A stretch of DNA of 64,000 bases from Stieleria neptunia. Lineage in GTDB: Bacteria; Planctomycetota; Planctomycetia; Pirellulales; Pirellulaceae. Under the pieces are notes generated by a model. It had not been told where the DNA came from. It saw nothing but the letters and a program-made list of their open reading frames with translations, and did no database searches. Positions 1 through 7,443 of this stretch are shown here, piece after piece. The position numbers and the translations under genes were made by a program. Location of the stretch: positions 1,984,001-2,048,000 of the forward strand of contig NZ_CP037423.1 in assembly GCF_007754155.1 (NCBI RefSeq), given 5' to 3'. Numbering within the stretch: the stretch's first letter is position 1; every line of letters begins with the position of its first letter.

Positions 1-705
1 GGATGCGGGTTTGAGTTTGCCGTCTTTTCCGGGCCCGCCGTGGTGCTGCAACACGATCGGGCCCCGTTCTGGAATGCCCGGCAATTTCGCCTGCTCCAGA
101 ACCAGGTGGTCATTCAAGAGCACCGTGACCCTGTCTCCGATCAAAATGATCACAAACGAATTCCACTCCCCGATCGGTTTGTCGGCGTTGATCCGCGGGG
201 TGACGCCGGCGCGGATTTCCGGCGGCGTGTTGGGGTTGTTGCGAATCCCATACACCTCGCCCGAACCGACCGGCCAATGCCAGATGTTCAGCTGCGCTTG
301 GGGATGCCCGCGCAGGTAGATCCCCGAGTCGGCATTGGGCATCTTGATCGTCAGTTTCTGGCCGGCGGCATCGGTCAGGTAGCTTCCGTCGCCGAGCACG
401 ATCGGGACGTCGTAGGACCCGGAGGCTTCTTTGATCCGCCAATCGATCTTCAAGATGAAGTCGCCGTACTCCGCGGCGGTCTTCAGGTTTCGGTCGCCGG
501 TTGCCTCGCTGCGTGCGTCGTAGTCGATGACGCCGGCGACGACTTTCCAATGGCCGTTGTCGCCGTCGGGGATCACCCAACCGGAGAGGTCTTCGCCGTT
601 GAACAGCGACTGATAGCCGTCTTCGGTCTCATACTGAGCGTTGGCGCCAACGCTCCACAGAAGGTTGCTGACAACCAGCAGGACGATGGATTGAGACAGC
701 CGCAT
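1..705 (-). CDS. DUF1080 (3-keto-disaccharide hydrolase-type) secreted protein, C-terminus cut by window edge
   Basis: The reading frame opens at ATG 705 and stays open to base 1, giving 235 residues without a stop. It begins with a signal peptide (MRLSQSIVLLVVSNLLWSVG, cleaved near ANA-Q) followed by the DUF1080 hallmark YQSLFNGEDLSGW. Later segments match the jelly-roll fold of the family: DFILKIDWRIK, NADSGIYLRG, PIGEWNSFVI, VLLNDHLVLE and GPIVLQHHG. Family members are exported proteins linked to 3-keto-glycoside hydrolysis or glycan binding and are greatly expanded in planctomycetes. The gene is divergent from the membrane protein at 869. The substrate cannot be inferred from the sequence. 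Confidence 0.85.
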   Translation of the reverse strand, partial: MRLSQSIVLLVVSNLLWSVGANAQYETEDGYQSLFNGEDLSGWVIPDGDNGHWKVVAGVIDYDARSEATGDRNLKTAAEYGDFILKIDWRIKEASGSYDVPIVLGDGSYLTDAAGQKLTIKMPNADSGIYLRGHPQAQLNIWHWPVGSGEVYGIRNNPNTPPEIRAGVTPRINADKPIGEWNSFVIILIGDRVTVLLNDHLVLEQAKLPGIPERGPIVLQHHGGPGKDGKLKPAS

Positions 706-868
706 GATGATGCTCCGAAAGGTGCTGGGGAATTAGAACGCGGTAGTGTAACCTCGTTGTCCGACGCGTGCCGCTTGGCGGCCGACCGCTTTCGCATTCC
801 AACCCAACGTCTGACTCTTGACGCTTTCCTCCAACACCACCGCCACCGATGCACCCGCGACGGAGTCG

Positions 869-2092
869 ATGCCGCCGATTGCAGCCAACCGGTTTGCCCG
901 GGTCTGGGCGACGGGGCTGGTGGTCTTGATCCTGGTCACGTTTCCGATCTGGATCCCGCCCTGGGGGCGCGACCCCGGTTTTCCACGCGTCCCTTGGATC
1001 GCGGTTCCCGCTGCCGAATGGTTGGTTGCCGCGGTGGAGTCGGTCGCACTGGCGGTGCTGGTGATCGGTTTGGTTGCGGTCGTCTACCGTGGCGCCGACC
1101 GACGGTGTTGGTGGGGCGTTGCCGCGGCGCTTGCGATCTTGATTGTGCTGGACCAACATCGATTGCAACCCTGGGCCTATCAGTCGTTGCTGTATGCCGT
1201 CCTGCTGGCCGGGATGTCCTGGCGGGAAGGCCGTCGCTGGGTGATTGCGATCGCGATCAGCATCTATTTCTACAGCGCGTCGGGCAAGTTTGATTATCAA
1301 TTCATCCACACCGTTGGACATCAAATGGTCCAAGCGCTGGCCGCGCCGATCGGTGGCGTTGGTGATGCGACGGCGACCCGATTTGCCTTGGCGCTGCCGA
1401 TCGGCGAGCTTGCGATCGCGATTGCGTTGGCGTTGCCGCGAACACGCCGAATCGGGGGCGTTTGCGCCATCGCGATGCACGTGACGTTGATCGGGTTGCT
1501 CGGCCCGTGGTCGCTCTCGCACAGCTTGGGCGTGTTGGCATGGAACGGTTTGCTGGCCATCCAGGGTGCGCTGTTGTTCGTCGTTTCCCCGCGACCGATG
1601 GAGCGGTCCGATTTGCACGAACCGCCACCGGCCCCGCGGTTGCTCTGCTGGCCGATTCGATTGGCCGTTGTCGCGGCGTTGCTTTTGCCCCTGGCCGAAC
1701 GATCGGGGTATTGGGATCACTGGACCTCGTGGGCGCTTTACTCGCCGCACAACAGCCGCGCCGAAATCCAAATCCATTCTTCGGCGATCGATCGGATGCC
1801 GAGTGACGTCTTCGCCTTTTTGGACGACCCGGATGGTGATCGGTGGCATGACTTGGACATCGGGCAATGGTCTCTGGAGAGGCGGTGGGTGCCGATTTAT
1901 CCGCAAGCCAGGTATCAGCTTGATCTGGCCGTCCGGCTTGCCGAGCGACACGATTTGGGCCAGGCGATCCGTGTGAAGGTGAAACGTGTTTCCGATCGCT
2001 GGACCGGAGAACGTCAAGAGACATTCCTGATCGGTGCATCGGAATTGAAGCGACAGGCAGCGCGGTATTGGCTGGGGGGCGTCTCGCCGTAG
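869..2092 (+). CDS. Integral membrane protein, HTTM/DoxX-like, function unknown
   Basis: About 407 residues from ATG 869; an in-frame TTG at 818 would add 17 hydrophilic residues. The first ~270 residues hold about eight hydrophobic helices, including GLVVLILVTFPIW, LAVLVIGLVAVVY and LVAALL-type stretches. One helix has the motif YFYSASGKFDYQFIHTVGHQ, which recalls the conserved Ser-x-x-Lys region of HTTM/DoxX-type proteins. The C-terminal ~120 residues are soluble, with repeated Trp/Arg (WTSWALYSPHNSRAEI) and a terminal basic segment. The gene is divergent from the DUF1080 gene and convergent with the LuxR gene. The resemblance to vitamin-K-dependent-carboxylase-like membrane domains is an inference from pattern only. 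Confidence 0.6.
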   Translation: MPPIAANRFARVWATGLVVLILVTFPIWIPPWGRDPGFPRVPWIAVPAAEWLVAAVESVALAVLVIGLVAVVYRGADRRCWWGVAAALAILIVLDQHRLQPWAYQSLLYAVLLAGMSWREGRRWVIAIAISIYFYSASGKFDYQFIHTVGHQMVQALAAPIGGVGDATATRFALALPIGELAIAIALALPRTRRIGGVCAIAMHVTLIGLLGPWSLSHSLGVLAWNGLLAIQGALLFVVSPRPMERSDLHEPPPAPRLLCWPIRLAVVAALLLPLAERSGYWDHWTSWALYSPHNSRAEIQIHSSAIDRMPSDVFAFLDDPDGDRWHDLDIGQWSLERRWVPIYPQARYQLDLAVRLAERHDLGQAIRVKVKRVSDRWTGERQETFLIGASELKRQAARYWLGGVSP

Positions 2093-2199
2093 TGCTCGGT
2101 CACGATCTTAAACTTGGGGTAAGACCGGACGGCTCACGCCGTTCCGCTAACGACGACGCACGGATGGTAGCGGCAGGGCGCAAGCGGGCTGTCGTTTTT

Positions 2200-2266
2200 G
2201 TGAGCCGCGACGCGTAAGCGGCCGGGCATTGCGACGCTGCCCGAGGCCTTACGGCCAGCGGCTCAC
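2200..2266. repeat. Dispersed palindromic repeat, family B, copy 1
   Basis: An imperfect palindrome begins GTGAGCCGCGACGCGTAAGC and ends CCTTACGGCCAGCGGCTCAC. It is nearly identical to 5223-5289, and the identity extends into the flanking TTGACTCAGCAGATCCC. It sits between the convergent stop codons of the membrane protein (2092) and the LuxR regulator (2351), a terminator-like location. The rest of this gap carries shorter related pieces such as gcaagcgggctgtcg and its complement. Confidence 0.8.
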
Positions 2267-2350
2267 CGTTGACTCAGCAGATCCCGACTAAATCGACAGC
2301 CCGCAAGCCCTCCGGTCTTGCGGAACCGGGCGTCTCGAAACCGATCCCTC

Positions 2351-3088
2351 TTAAACCGCCAAGGCGGAGACCTGGTCTGCATTGCGTGCCGTTTTCCACT
2401 GCGTGTCCGCATCAGTCTTGGTCCATTCGCGAAGCAATTCGAGCTGCGCGAGCTTGGAGATCAATTCGGCAAGGGTCGTTGCGTGGAAGTGTTTCATGAT
2501 CGCGGCTCGACGGCGTTCGACGGTTCGATCTGAAATGTCCAACTCGCGTCCGATCACACGATTCATCTTGCCTTGCATGATCCGCTCGGCAACGGCGCGT
2601 TCCTGATCCGTCATTTGGCTGGCGGCATGCTCGAGCGATTCGAGTTGCTGGATCCTCTGCATGTGTCGGCGAACACTCTCGGTCACATCTCGCGCCAGAT
2701 GGTGGCGTCGCACGATCGGGCCGCCTTCGTGCTGGGCAATGCCGACGGTGTAGACGGAGAGGATGCGGGGATTGCCCGTCGCGTCTCGAACACAGCGCAG
2801 GGTGTGAAGGCTGCCGCCACCGCTGAGGTCCGCGTGCTGGCATTCGGCGACATCGTCGTTGAGCGGGTCGCCCTGGCAAAGGAACGATTCGTAAGACCGC
2901 CCCGCCATCGCATTCGGGGCGTAGCCCAACACCTTTTCGACCGAAGGGCTGACGAAGGTGATCTCCGACAGGCCGCGGTGGGAAATAAAGAAGTAGGGAT
3001 CCACAAAGTCGGTCGGCCGAGGCTGGTCCAATGCCCAATCACTGATCACGTCAACGGCTCCTGTTCGGATAACGGGTGTGCGAGTCAT
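2351..3088 (-). CDS. PAS-domain LuxR-family transcriptional regulator
   Basis: A 245-residue protein from ATG 3088. The N-terminal half is a PAS domain (PYFFISHRGLSEITFVSPSVE and GYAPNAMAGRSYESFL). It is followed by a PAS-associated C-terminal segment and a short coiled linker (RRHMQRIQQLESLEHAASQ). The C-terminal ~55 residues form a GerE/LuxR helix-turn-helix: TDQERAVAERIMQGKMNRVI, then ELDISDRTVERRRAAIMKHF. There is no phospho-receiver domain, so the signal is probably sensed directly by the PAS domain in the cytoplasm. No neighbouring gene suggests a target. Confidence in the fold is high and in the ligand nil. Confidence 0.85.
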   Translation of the reverse strand: MTRTPVIRTGAVDVISDWALDQPRPTDFVDPYFFISHRGLSEITFVSPSVEKVLGYAPNAMAGRSYESFLCQGDPLNDDVAECQHADLSGGGSLHTLRCVRDATGNPRILSVYTVGIAQHEGGPIVRRHHLARDVTESVRRHMQRIQQLESLEHAASQMTDQERAVAERIMQGKMNRVIGRELDISDRTVERRRAAIMKHFHATTLAELISKLAQLELLREWTKTDADTQWKTARNADQVSALAV

Positions 3089-3200
3089 CAAAGTAGTTCA
3101 CCGTTGCGGCGTTCCTACGCAATCCCGCCGTTCTGACCGGCAACCCTCAATTTGGAGTGCCGGCTCGTAAGGGAATTCGTCGGGGGGAATGACGGGAGGG

Positions 3201-3386
3201 GCAGAACGATGGGGGCAGAATGATGGGGGCAAAACGATGGGGGCAAAACGATGGGGGCAAAACGATGGGGGCAGAATGATGGGGGCAGAACGATGGGGGC
3301 AAAACGATGGGGGCAGAATGATGGGGGTGGCAGAATGATGGGGGTGGCAGAATGATGGGGGTGGCAGAATGATGGGGGTGGCAGAA
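3201..3386. repeat. Minisatellite of 15- and 18-bp G-rich units
   Basis: In the gap between the LuxR start (3088) and the truB stop (3560) there are about eight 15-bp units of the type GCAGAATGATGGGGG or GCAAAACGATGGGGG. Four 18-bp units TGGCAGAATGATGGGGGT follow. The same units recur at 59150-59208. Open frames across the array encode only Pro/His-rich repeats and are not genes. I see nothing else in 3089-3559. Confidence 0.9.
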
Positions 3387-3559
3387 ATCGCGAGCCAGGG
3401 GGTCGCGGGGGGTGGGACCATGGCGGCGAGGATGTCTGCGGGTAGAGTGGTGAATTGGTGTTGATCGGGGCGGGGATTGTTTTGCCCCATCTGCCTGCGG
3501 GTGGTCCTGATGATGGCAGAGCCTGGGAACCAGTCGGGACCCCAACACGGGCGGACGGC

Positions 3560-4450
3560 TTAACCGGGGAAGACTCGCTTGGGGCACCAGCTCGATTGCT
3601 TCTGGATCAAGATCGCTTTGAGATGCCCGTCCGGGGTGATCGCCGCAACATGCTCGGGATCTCCATCCGCGACACCCGGCGTGTCGGGTTGTCGCGAGCC
3701 GAGACACAACCCGTTGGCTAGGCGTTTGCATTCGTCCGGATGGACGATCATTCGGGGCAAGTGCGAAACACCGATCGCCGCGGGCAACAGCATGGACTCG
3801 ATTTCGTTTTCACGGAGCTGCGTTTCCGAAACGGAATCCGAGATCGAGAACTCGCCGACGCGCGTGCGGACCAACGAAGTCATCACCGCGACGGTGCCCA
3901 CCGCTTTGGCGAGATCCATGCCCAGGGTGCGAATGTAGGTACCGGTTCCGCAGGTGATTTGCAGCTGCAGATCGGGGTAGTGATAGGAGAGGATTTCGAT
4001 CGCTTCGACGTGAACCTGCCGCGGCGGCATCACCACGTCCTGTCCTTCGCGGGCCATCAGATAAGCCCGTTTGCCGTCGACTTTGATGGCCGAATAAGCC
4101 GGCGGGATCTGCTCGATGCTTCCTGTCAGGGTTCGACACGCCGAAGCGAGTTCCTGGGCGGTCGGGATCGGATGGTCGGGATACACGGTGGGTTCAAATT
4201 CCATGTCGCCGGTCGGACTTTCGGCGGCCAATCGAAACGTCGCGTGATAGCTTTTGGACGCTTCGTGCACGAAGGGGGTCAGCCGGGCGGCCGGTCCGAC
4301 GCCGACGACCAGCACGCCGCTGGCCAGCGGATCGAGCGTGCCGCAGTGCCCCACCTTGACCTTTCGTCCGCGCAGTCGTCCCTGGACGATGTTGACCAGG
4401 TCGCGTGATGAAAAGCCGATCGGCTTGTCGCAATTGAGAAATCCGAACAT
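3560..4450 (-). CDS. truB: tRNA pseudouridine(55) synthase TruB
   Basis: TruB isomerises U55 of the tRNA T-arm to pseudouridine. The start is set at ATG 4450 (MFGFLNCDKPIGFSSRDLVN), the normal TruB N-terminus; the frame extends upstream but that part does not look like TruB. The catalytic Asp40 lies in the motif GHCGTLDPLASGVL. Later signatures are PPAYSAIKVDGKRAY and CGTGTYIRTLGMDLA. The 296-residue length fits the family, and the C-terminal ~60 residues resemble the usual PUA-like extension. It is divergent from the Nudix gene. It is not with infB/rbfA, its common bacterial partners. Confidence 0.95.
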   Translation of the reverse strand: MFGFLNCDKPIGFSSRDLVNIVQGRLRGRKVKVGHCGTLDPLASGVLVVGVGPAARLTPFVHEASKSYHATFRLAAESPTGDMEFEPTVYPDHPIPTAQELASACRTLTGSIEQIPPAYSAIKVDGKRAYLMAREGQDVVMPPRQVHVEAIEILSYHYPDLQLQITCGTGTYIRTLGMDLAKAVGTVAVMTSLVRTRVGEFSISDSVSETQLRENEIESMLLPAAIGVSHLPRMIVHPDECKRLANGLCLGSRQPDTPGVADGDPEHVAAITPDGHLKAILIQKQSSWCPKRVFPG

Positions 4451-4568
4451 GTTTCCTTGGTGTGGAGGATGGGTGAGGCAGGCGGTGGATTGTCCAAAAA
4501 CGCAGGGCTCGCGTAACATATCCGGCTGACGAACCAAGACAACATGCTGACAAAATGGTTGACGACCG

Positions 4569-5096
4569 ATGATCCGAGACGACGATCCCGCAGAACCGAT
4601 GCTTTTAAAGGGTGCCAGGTTCAACGTTCACCGGATGACGTTGACCGGCGACGACGGCCGGCTTTATCAACGGGAGGTGATCCGCCATCCCGGTGCGGTC
4701 GTTTTGCTTCCGATCCTCGACGACGGCCGCGTCGTTCTGATCGAAAACACGCGACCGACGGTGGGCGAGACGCTGTTGGAACTCCCGGCCGGAACGCGTG
4801 AACCGGGCGAAGAGGCTCTGGTGACGGCCGCGCGAGAGTTGATCGAAGAAACCGGCTACCGGGCGGGCAAGCTGGAATTGATCCATGAGTTCTATTCTGC
4901 GCCGGGCATCTGCGACGAACTGATGCATCTGTACCGAGCGACCGAACTGGTCGCCGGCGATCCCGACCGCGAAGCGACCGAGTCGATTGTCAATCGGATC
5001 GCGACGCGGGATGAAATTCGAGATTGGATCGCCGGAGGAAAAATCCGCGATGCCAAGACCTTGGTGGGGCTGTACGCGTTGCTGTCGGCAGGTTGA
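4569..5096 (+). CDS. Nudix hydrolase, ADP-ribose pyrophosphatase type
   Basis: A 175-residue protein with a complete Nudix box, G75-x5-E81-x7-R89-E90-L-x-E93-E94-x-G96-Y97. The glutamates of the box bind the divalent cation used to cleave a nucleoside diphosphate linked to another moiety. The preceding ELPAG and the ENTRPTVGETLLELPAG arrangement are typical of the ADP-ribose/ADP-sugar pyrophosphatase subgroup (NudF-like), and so is the C-terminal YSAPGICDELMHLYRA segment. It starts at ATG 4569, divergent from truB with about 118 bp between the starts. The exact substrate cannot be fixed from sequence alone. Confidence 0.9.
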   Translation: MIRDDDPAEPMLLKGARFNVHRMTLTGDDGRLYQREVIRHPGAVVLLPILDDGRVVLIENTRPTVGETLLELPAGTREPGEEALVTAARELIEETGYRAGKLELIHEFYSAPGICDELMHLYRATELVAGDPDREATESIVNRIATRDEIRDWIAGGKIRDAKTLVGLYALLSAG

Positions 5097-5222
5097 ATGG
5101 GCGCGCCCCTTGCCATCTACTTTGACGCCAAGCGGTTTTTTTGTTAGCGGTAGGGCGCGAGCCCTCCGGTCTTTCACAGTGTTTTTGAAACGCGACCGGA
5201 CGGCTCGCGGGCTGTCGATTTT

Positions 5223-5289
5223 GTGAGCCGCGACGCGTAAGCGGCCGGGCACTGCGACGCTGCCCGGGGCCTTACGGCCAGCGGCTCAC
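5223..5289. repeat. Dispersed palindromic repeat, family B, copy 2
   Basis: This copy differs from 2200-2266 at only a few positions and continues into the same 3' tail (ttgactcagcagatccc). Like copy 1, it lies between convergent genes (Nudix stop 5096, DUF3500 stop 5335). Upstream of it are related short pieces (gcgagccctccggtc and its near-complement) that extend the palindromic structure. Confidence 0.8.
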
Positions 5290-5334
5290 CATTGACTCAG
5301 CAGATCCCAACACGTTCACGCGGTAACCGAGCGT

Positions 5335-6354
5335 CTACGGCGTCAAATCGAAATCGCCGGACAGGTCGCGCCAGACGCAATGGATATGGTTGGCGGGGTT
5401 GCCGGCGGCATCGGCTTGAGTGTTGACGAACTCGATCAAGAACCGTTTTCCCTGCACTCGGTAATAATGACCGATGCCCGGCTTGGTGGGTCCCGCCCAG
5501 GCGAAATGGACTTCGTCCCAGCCGTCTTCTTCGATCTGGGCACGACGCTCGTTGGCGACCGGTTCGGTGACGGCGTCGATGTAGGTGTTGACCAGTTTGG
5601 TCAGCAACGCCTTGGACTCATCGCTCAGTTCCCGATAGGTGATGCCGACCGGTTCCTCGACGTCTGCTTGAGCTTCGCCCGCAAAGCGGATTTCATCGGG
5701 CGCGTCTTGGTCGATGATCGCGATGTCTTTCTGGCTCGTTTCGAGCGAGGCGACCAGATCAAACGCGAGTTGTTCTTCGTCGCGCAGCACGCGCGTTCCC
5801 TTGCCCAGAGGACCGGAAACTTCGTCCATCACGGTGGCGGGATTGGCGGCGAAAAATTGCGGGGTGCTGTCGACCAGCGCGCCGTCACGGAAACTGAAAT
5901 TCATCGACAGGTGGTGCCCTTCGAAACTGAGGCCCCATTTGCCTTCGTCGCCGGGTGTGCCGAAGATCGTCACAAAGTATTTGTGCGGATCCCGTTCCCA
6001 GTTGCGGTCTTCCCCCTCCAATTCCCTCAACACGCCTTCGAGCAACATGATCTTGCTGGCCTTTCCGTAGCCGGCTTCGCTGAGGGCGCTGCGAAGCATC
6101 CGCAACGCGGAGACCCGTTGGGACTCATTCATGTTGCGAAGCATCAGCCCTTTGCGAGTCTTTTTGGGGATGAAGTGCCAATCGACGCGTTTGTCGCTGT
6201 CGTAGGGCATCGTCGCGGTCGATTTCTGGTCGTCGTCCAGCTGTTCCAAGAAATTGTTCGCGAACAGGGCGACTTGGGAACCGGCGTCATCGCCGACCTT
6301 CAGCCCGGCAACGACCAGGCACAACAAGACAAACGCAACGGATAGTATTCGCAT
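5335..6354 (-). CDS. DUF3500 domain protein, exported
   Basis: A 339-residue protein. The start is placed at ATG 6354 because it opens a clean signal peptide (MRILSVAFVLLCLVVAGLKV); the frame runs further upstream with no recognisable sequence. The body matches DUF3500: FLEQLDDDQKSTATMPYDSD near the N-terminus, then WHFIPKKTRKGLMLRNMNES, GTPGDEGKWGLSFEGHHLSM, and C-terminal HFAWAGPTKPGIGHYYRVQG with FVNTQADAAGNPANHIH. Members are secreted proteins of unknown activity, common in planctomycetes. The conserved His residues (GHH, GHYYR, NHIH) look metal-binding or catalytic, but that is my inference. Confidence 0.85.
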   Translation of the reverse strand: MRILSVAFVLLCLVVAGLKVGDDAGSQVALFANNFLEQLDDDQKSTATMPYDSDKRVDWHFIPKKTRKGLMLRNMNESQRVSALRMLRSALSEAGYGKASKIMLLEGVLRELEGEDRNWERDPHKYFVTIFGTPGDEGKWGLSFEGHHLSMNFSFRDGALVDSTPQFFAANPATVMDEVSGPLGKGTRVLRDEEQLAFDLVASLETSQKDIAIIDQDAPDEIRFAGEAQADVEEPVGITYRELSDESKALLTKLVNTYIDAVTEPVANERRAQIEEDGWDEVHFAWAGPTKPGIGHYYRVQGKRFLIEFVNTQADAAGNPANHIHCVWRDLSGDFDLTP

Positions 6355-6574
6355 GGAACGGAGTCTCACGAGAGGGGTGGGGAGGGTGTTGGGTGGGCGC
6401 ACGGAAATGGCCGGCTGCCGACGCCACGCCCCTGCCATGCTGTCGTGGCAGGCGTCTGTCGCGTTCAGCGTGGTGCCGTGCGCCCCAATTCTACCGCAAG
6501 CCGGCGTCGATACCCAGTCAGGCTTTCCCGGACGGATCGGTTACAATTCAGTTGCGTATTGTCGACAAGAGTGA

Positions 6575-6602
6575 GCCCTCCACCCTGTGCCCTCCACCCT
6601 GT
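6575..6602. repeat. Direct 14-bp duplication
   Basis: Two exact copies of GCCCTCCACCCTGT lie end to end, finishing 23 bp before the start of the PAS-AraC gene, where its leader should be. I see no other feature in 6355-6625. Confidence 0.8.
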
Positions 6603-6625
6603 GTATCGCATAGACGACCGAAAAA

Positions 6626-7399
6626 ATGACTGCATCCTCGTCCGGTAGCCCCCGTCAGCTTCAAGAACAGTTTTTTGAGGCGATGGGTGGTCCCCAGCAA
6701 TTTCAGCAACTGTTCACGTATCTCCCGGACGTCTACTTTTTCGTCAAGGATGCCCAAAGCCGGATGATGGCGGTCAGCTCCGCCATCCTGAATCGGCTGG
6801 GGGTGTCCAGCGAAGCCGAAATCATCGGGACCACCGACTATGAACACTTTCCCGCACAGCTTGCCGACGAGTTTGTCCGCGACGATCGGGCGGTGATCGA
6901 AACCGGCCGGCCGTTGATCAATCGCGTCGAGATTTGGTACACCGAACATCGTCTGTTGGACTGGTTCGTCACCACCAAGCTGCCGGTCCGCAGCACCCGT
7001 GGCGAAGTGATCGGGGTGATGGGGACGGTGCGGGATTACAATGGCGCGCGTGCCGAGATCCAAGCTTACTCGCAAATCGACGACATCCTGAATCACATCC
7101 ACCAAAATCTGGATCGCAAGATCGGCGTCAACGAACTGGCGGCGATCGCCGGAGTTTCGTCACGCCAGCTGCATCGCCGGTTCGTGGAACTGTTCGGGTT
7201 GAACGTGCAAGAGTTTTTGGCCAAGACGCGGATCAAAGCGGCCAGTGACGCGCTGATCAATTCCGATCTGAGCGTCGGAGACATCTCCGTGAAATTCGGT
7301 TTCTGCGACCAAAGCGCGTTCACGCAACAGTTCAAAAAACACATCGGTGAAACTCCGCTCAAATTCCGTAAACGTCAGCGCGTCCTGCCACGCATTTGA
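6626..7399 (+). CDS. PAS-domain AraC-family transcriptional regulator
   Basis: A 257-residue protein with a PAS domain at about residues 25-140 (YLPDVYFFVKDAQSRMMAVS, GTTDYEHFP, VRSTRGEVIGVMGTVRDYNG). An AraC-type DNA-binding domain with two helix-turn-helix motifs occupies about residues 150-250. Motifs are GVNELAAIAGVSSRQLHRRF and DISVKFGFCDQSAFTQQFKK. PAS-AraC fusions are common one-component regulators in planctomycetes. The sulfatase gene begins 44 bp downstream on the same strand, so the two may be co-transcribed, and the regulator may control sulfatase expression. That regulatory link is inferred from position only. Confidence 0.9.
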   Translation: MTASSSGSPRQLQEQFFEAMGGPQQFQQLFTYLPDVYFFVKDAQSRMMAVSSAILNRLGVSSEAEIIGTTDYEHFPAQLADEFVRDDRAVIETGRPLINRVEIWYTEHRLLDWFVTTKLPVRSTRGEVIGVMGTVRDYNGARAEIQAYSQIDDILNHIHQNLDRKIGVNELAAIAGVSSRQLHRRFVELFGLNVQEFLAKTRIKAASDALINSDLSVGDISVKFGFCDQSAFTQQFKKHIGETPLKFRKRQRVLPRI

Positions 7400-7443
7400 T
7401 TGACACCCTCGAAACCACACTCCCCCGATAAAGCGACTCCCTG

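Noticed and set aside
629..2017. Long open frame antisense to the membrane protein at 869
   Set aside because: Its translation is Arg/Gln/Pro-rich without any domain, typical of antisense frames in high-GC DNA, while the plus strand encodes clear membrane helices.
3098..3731. Pro/His/Ser-rich open frames across the 3201 minisatellite
   Set aside because: They are translations of tandem DNA repeats and overlap truB on the same strand in another frame.
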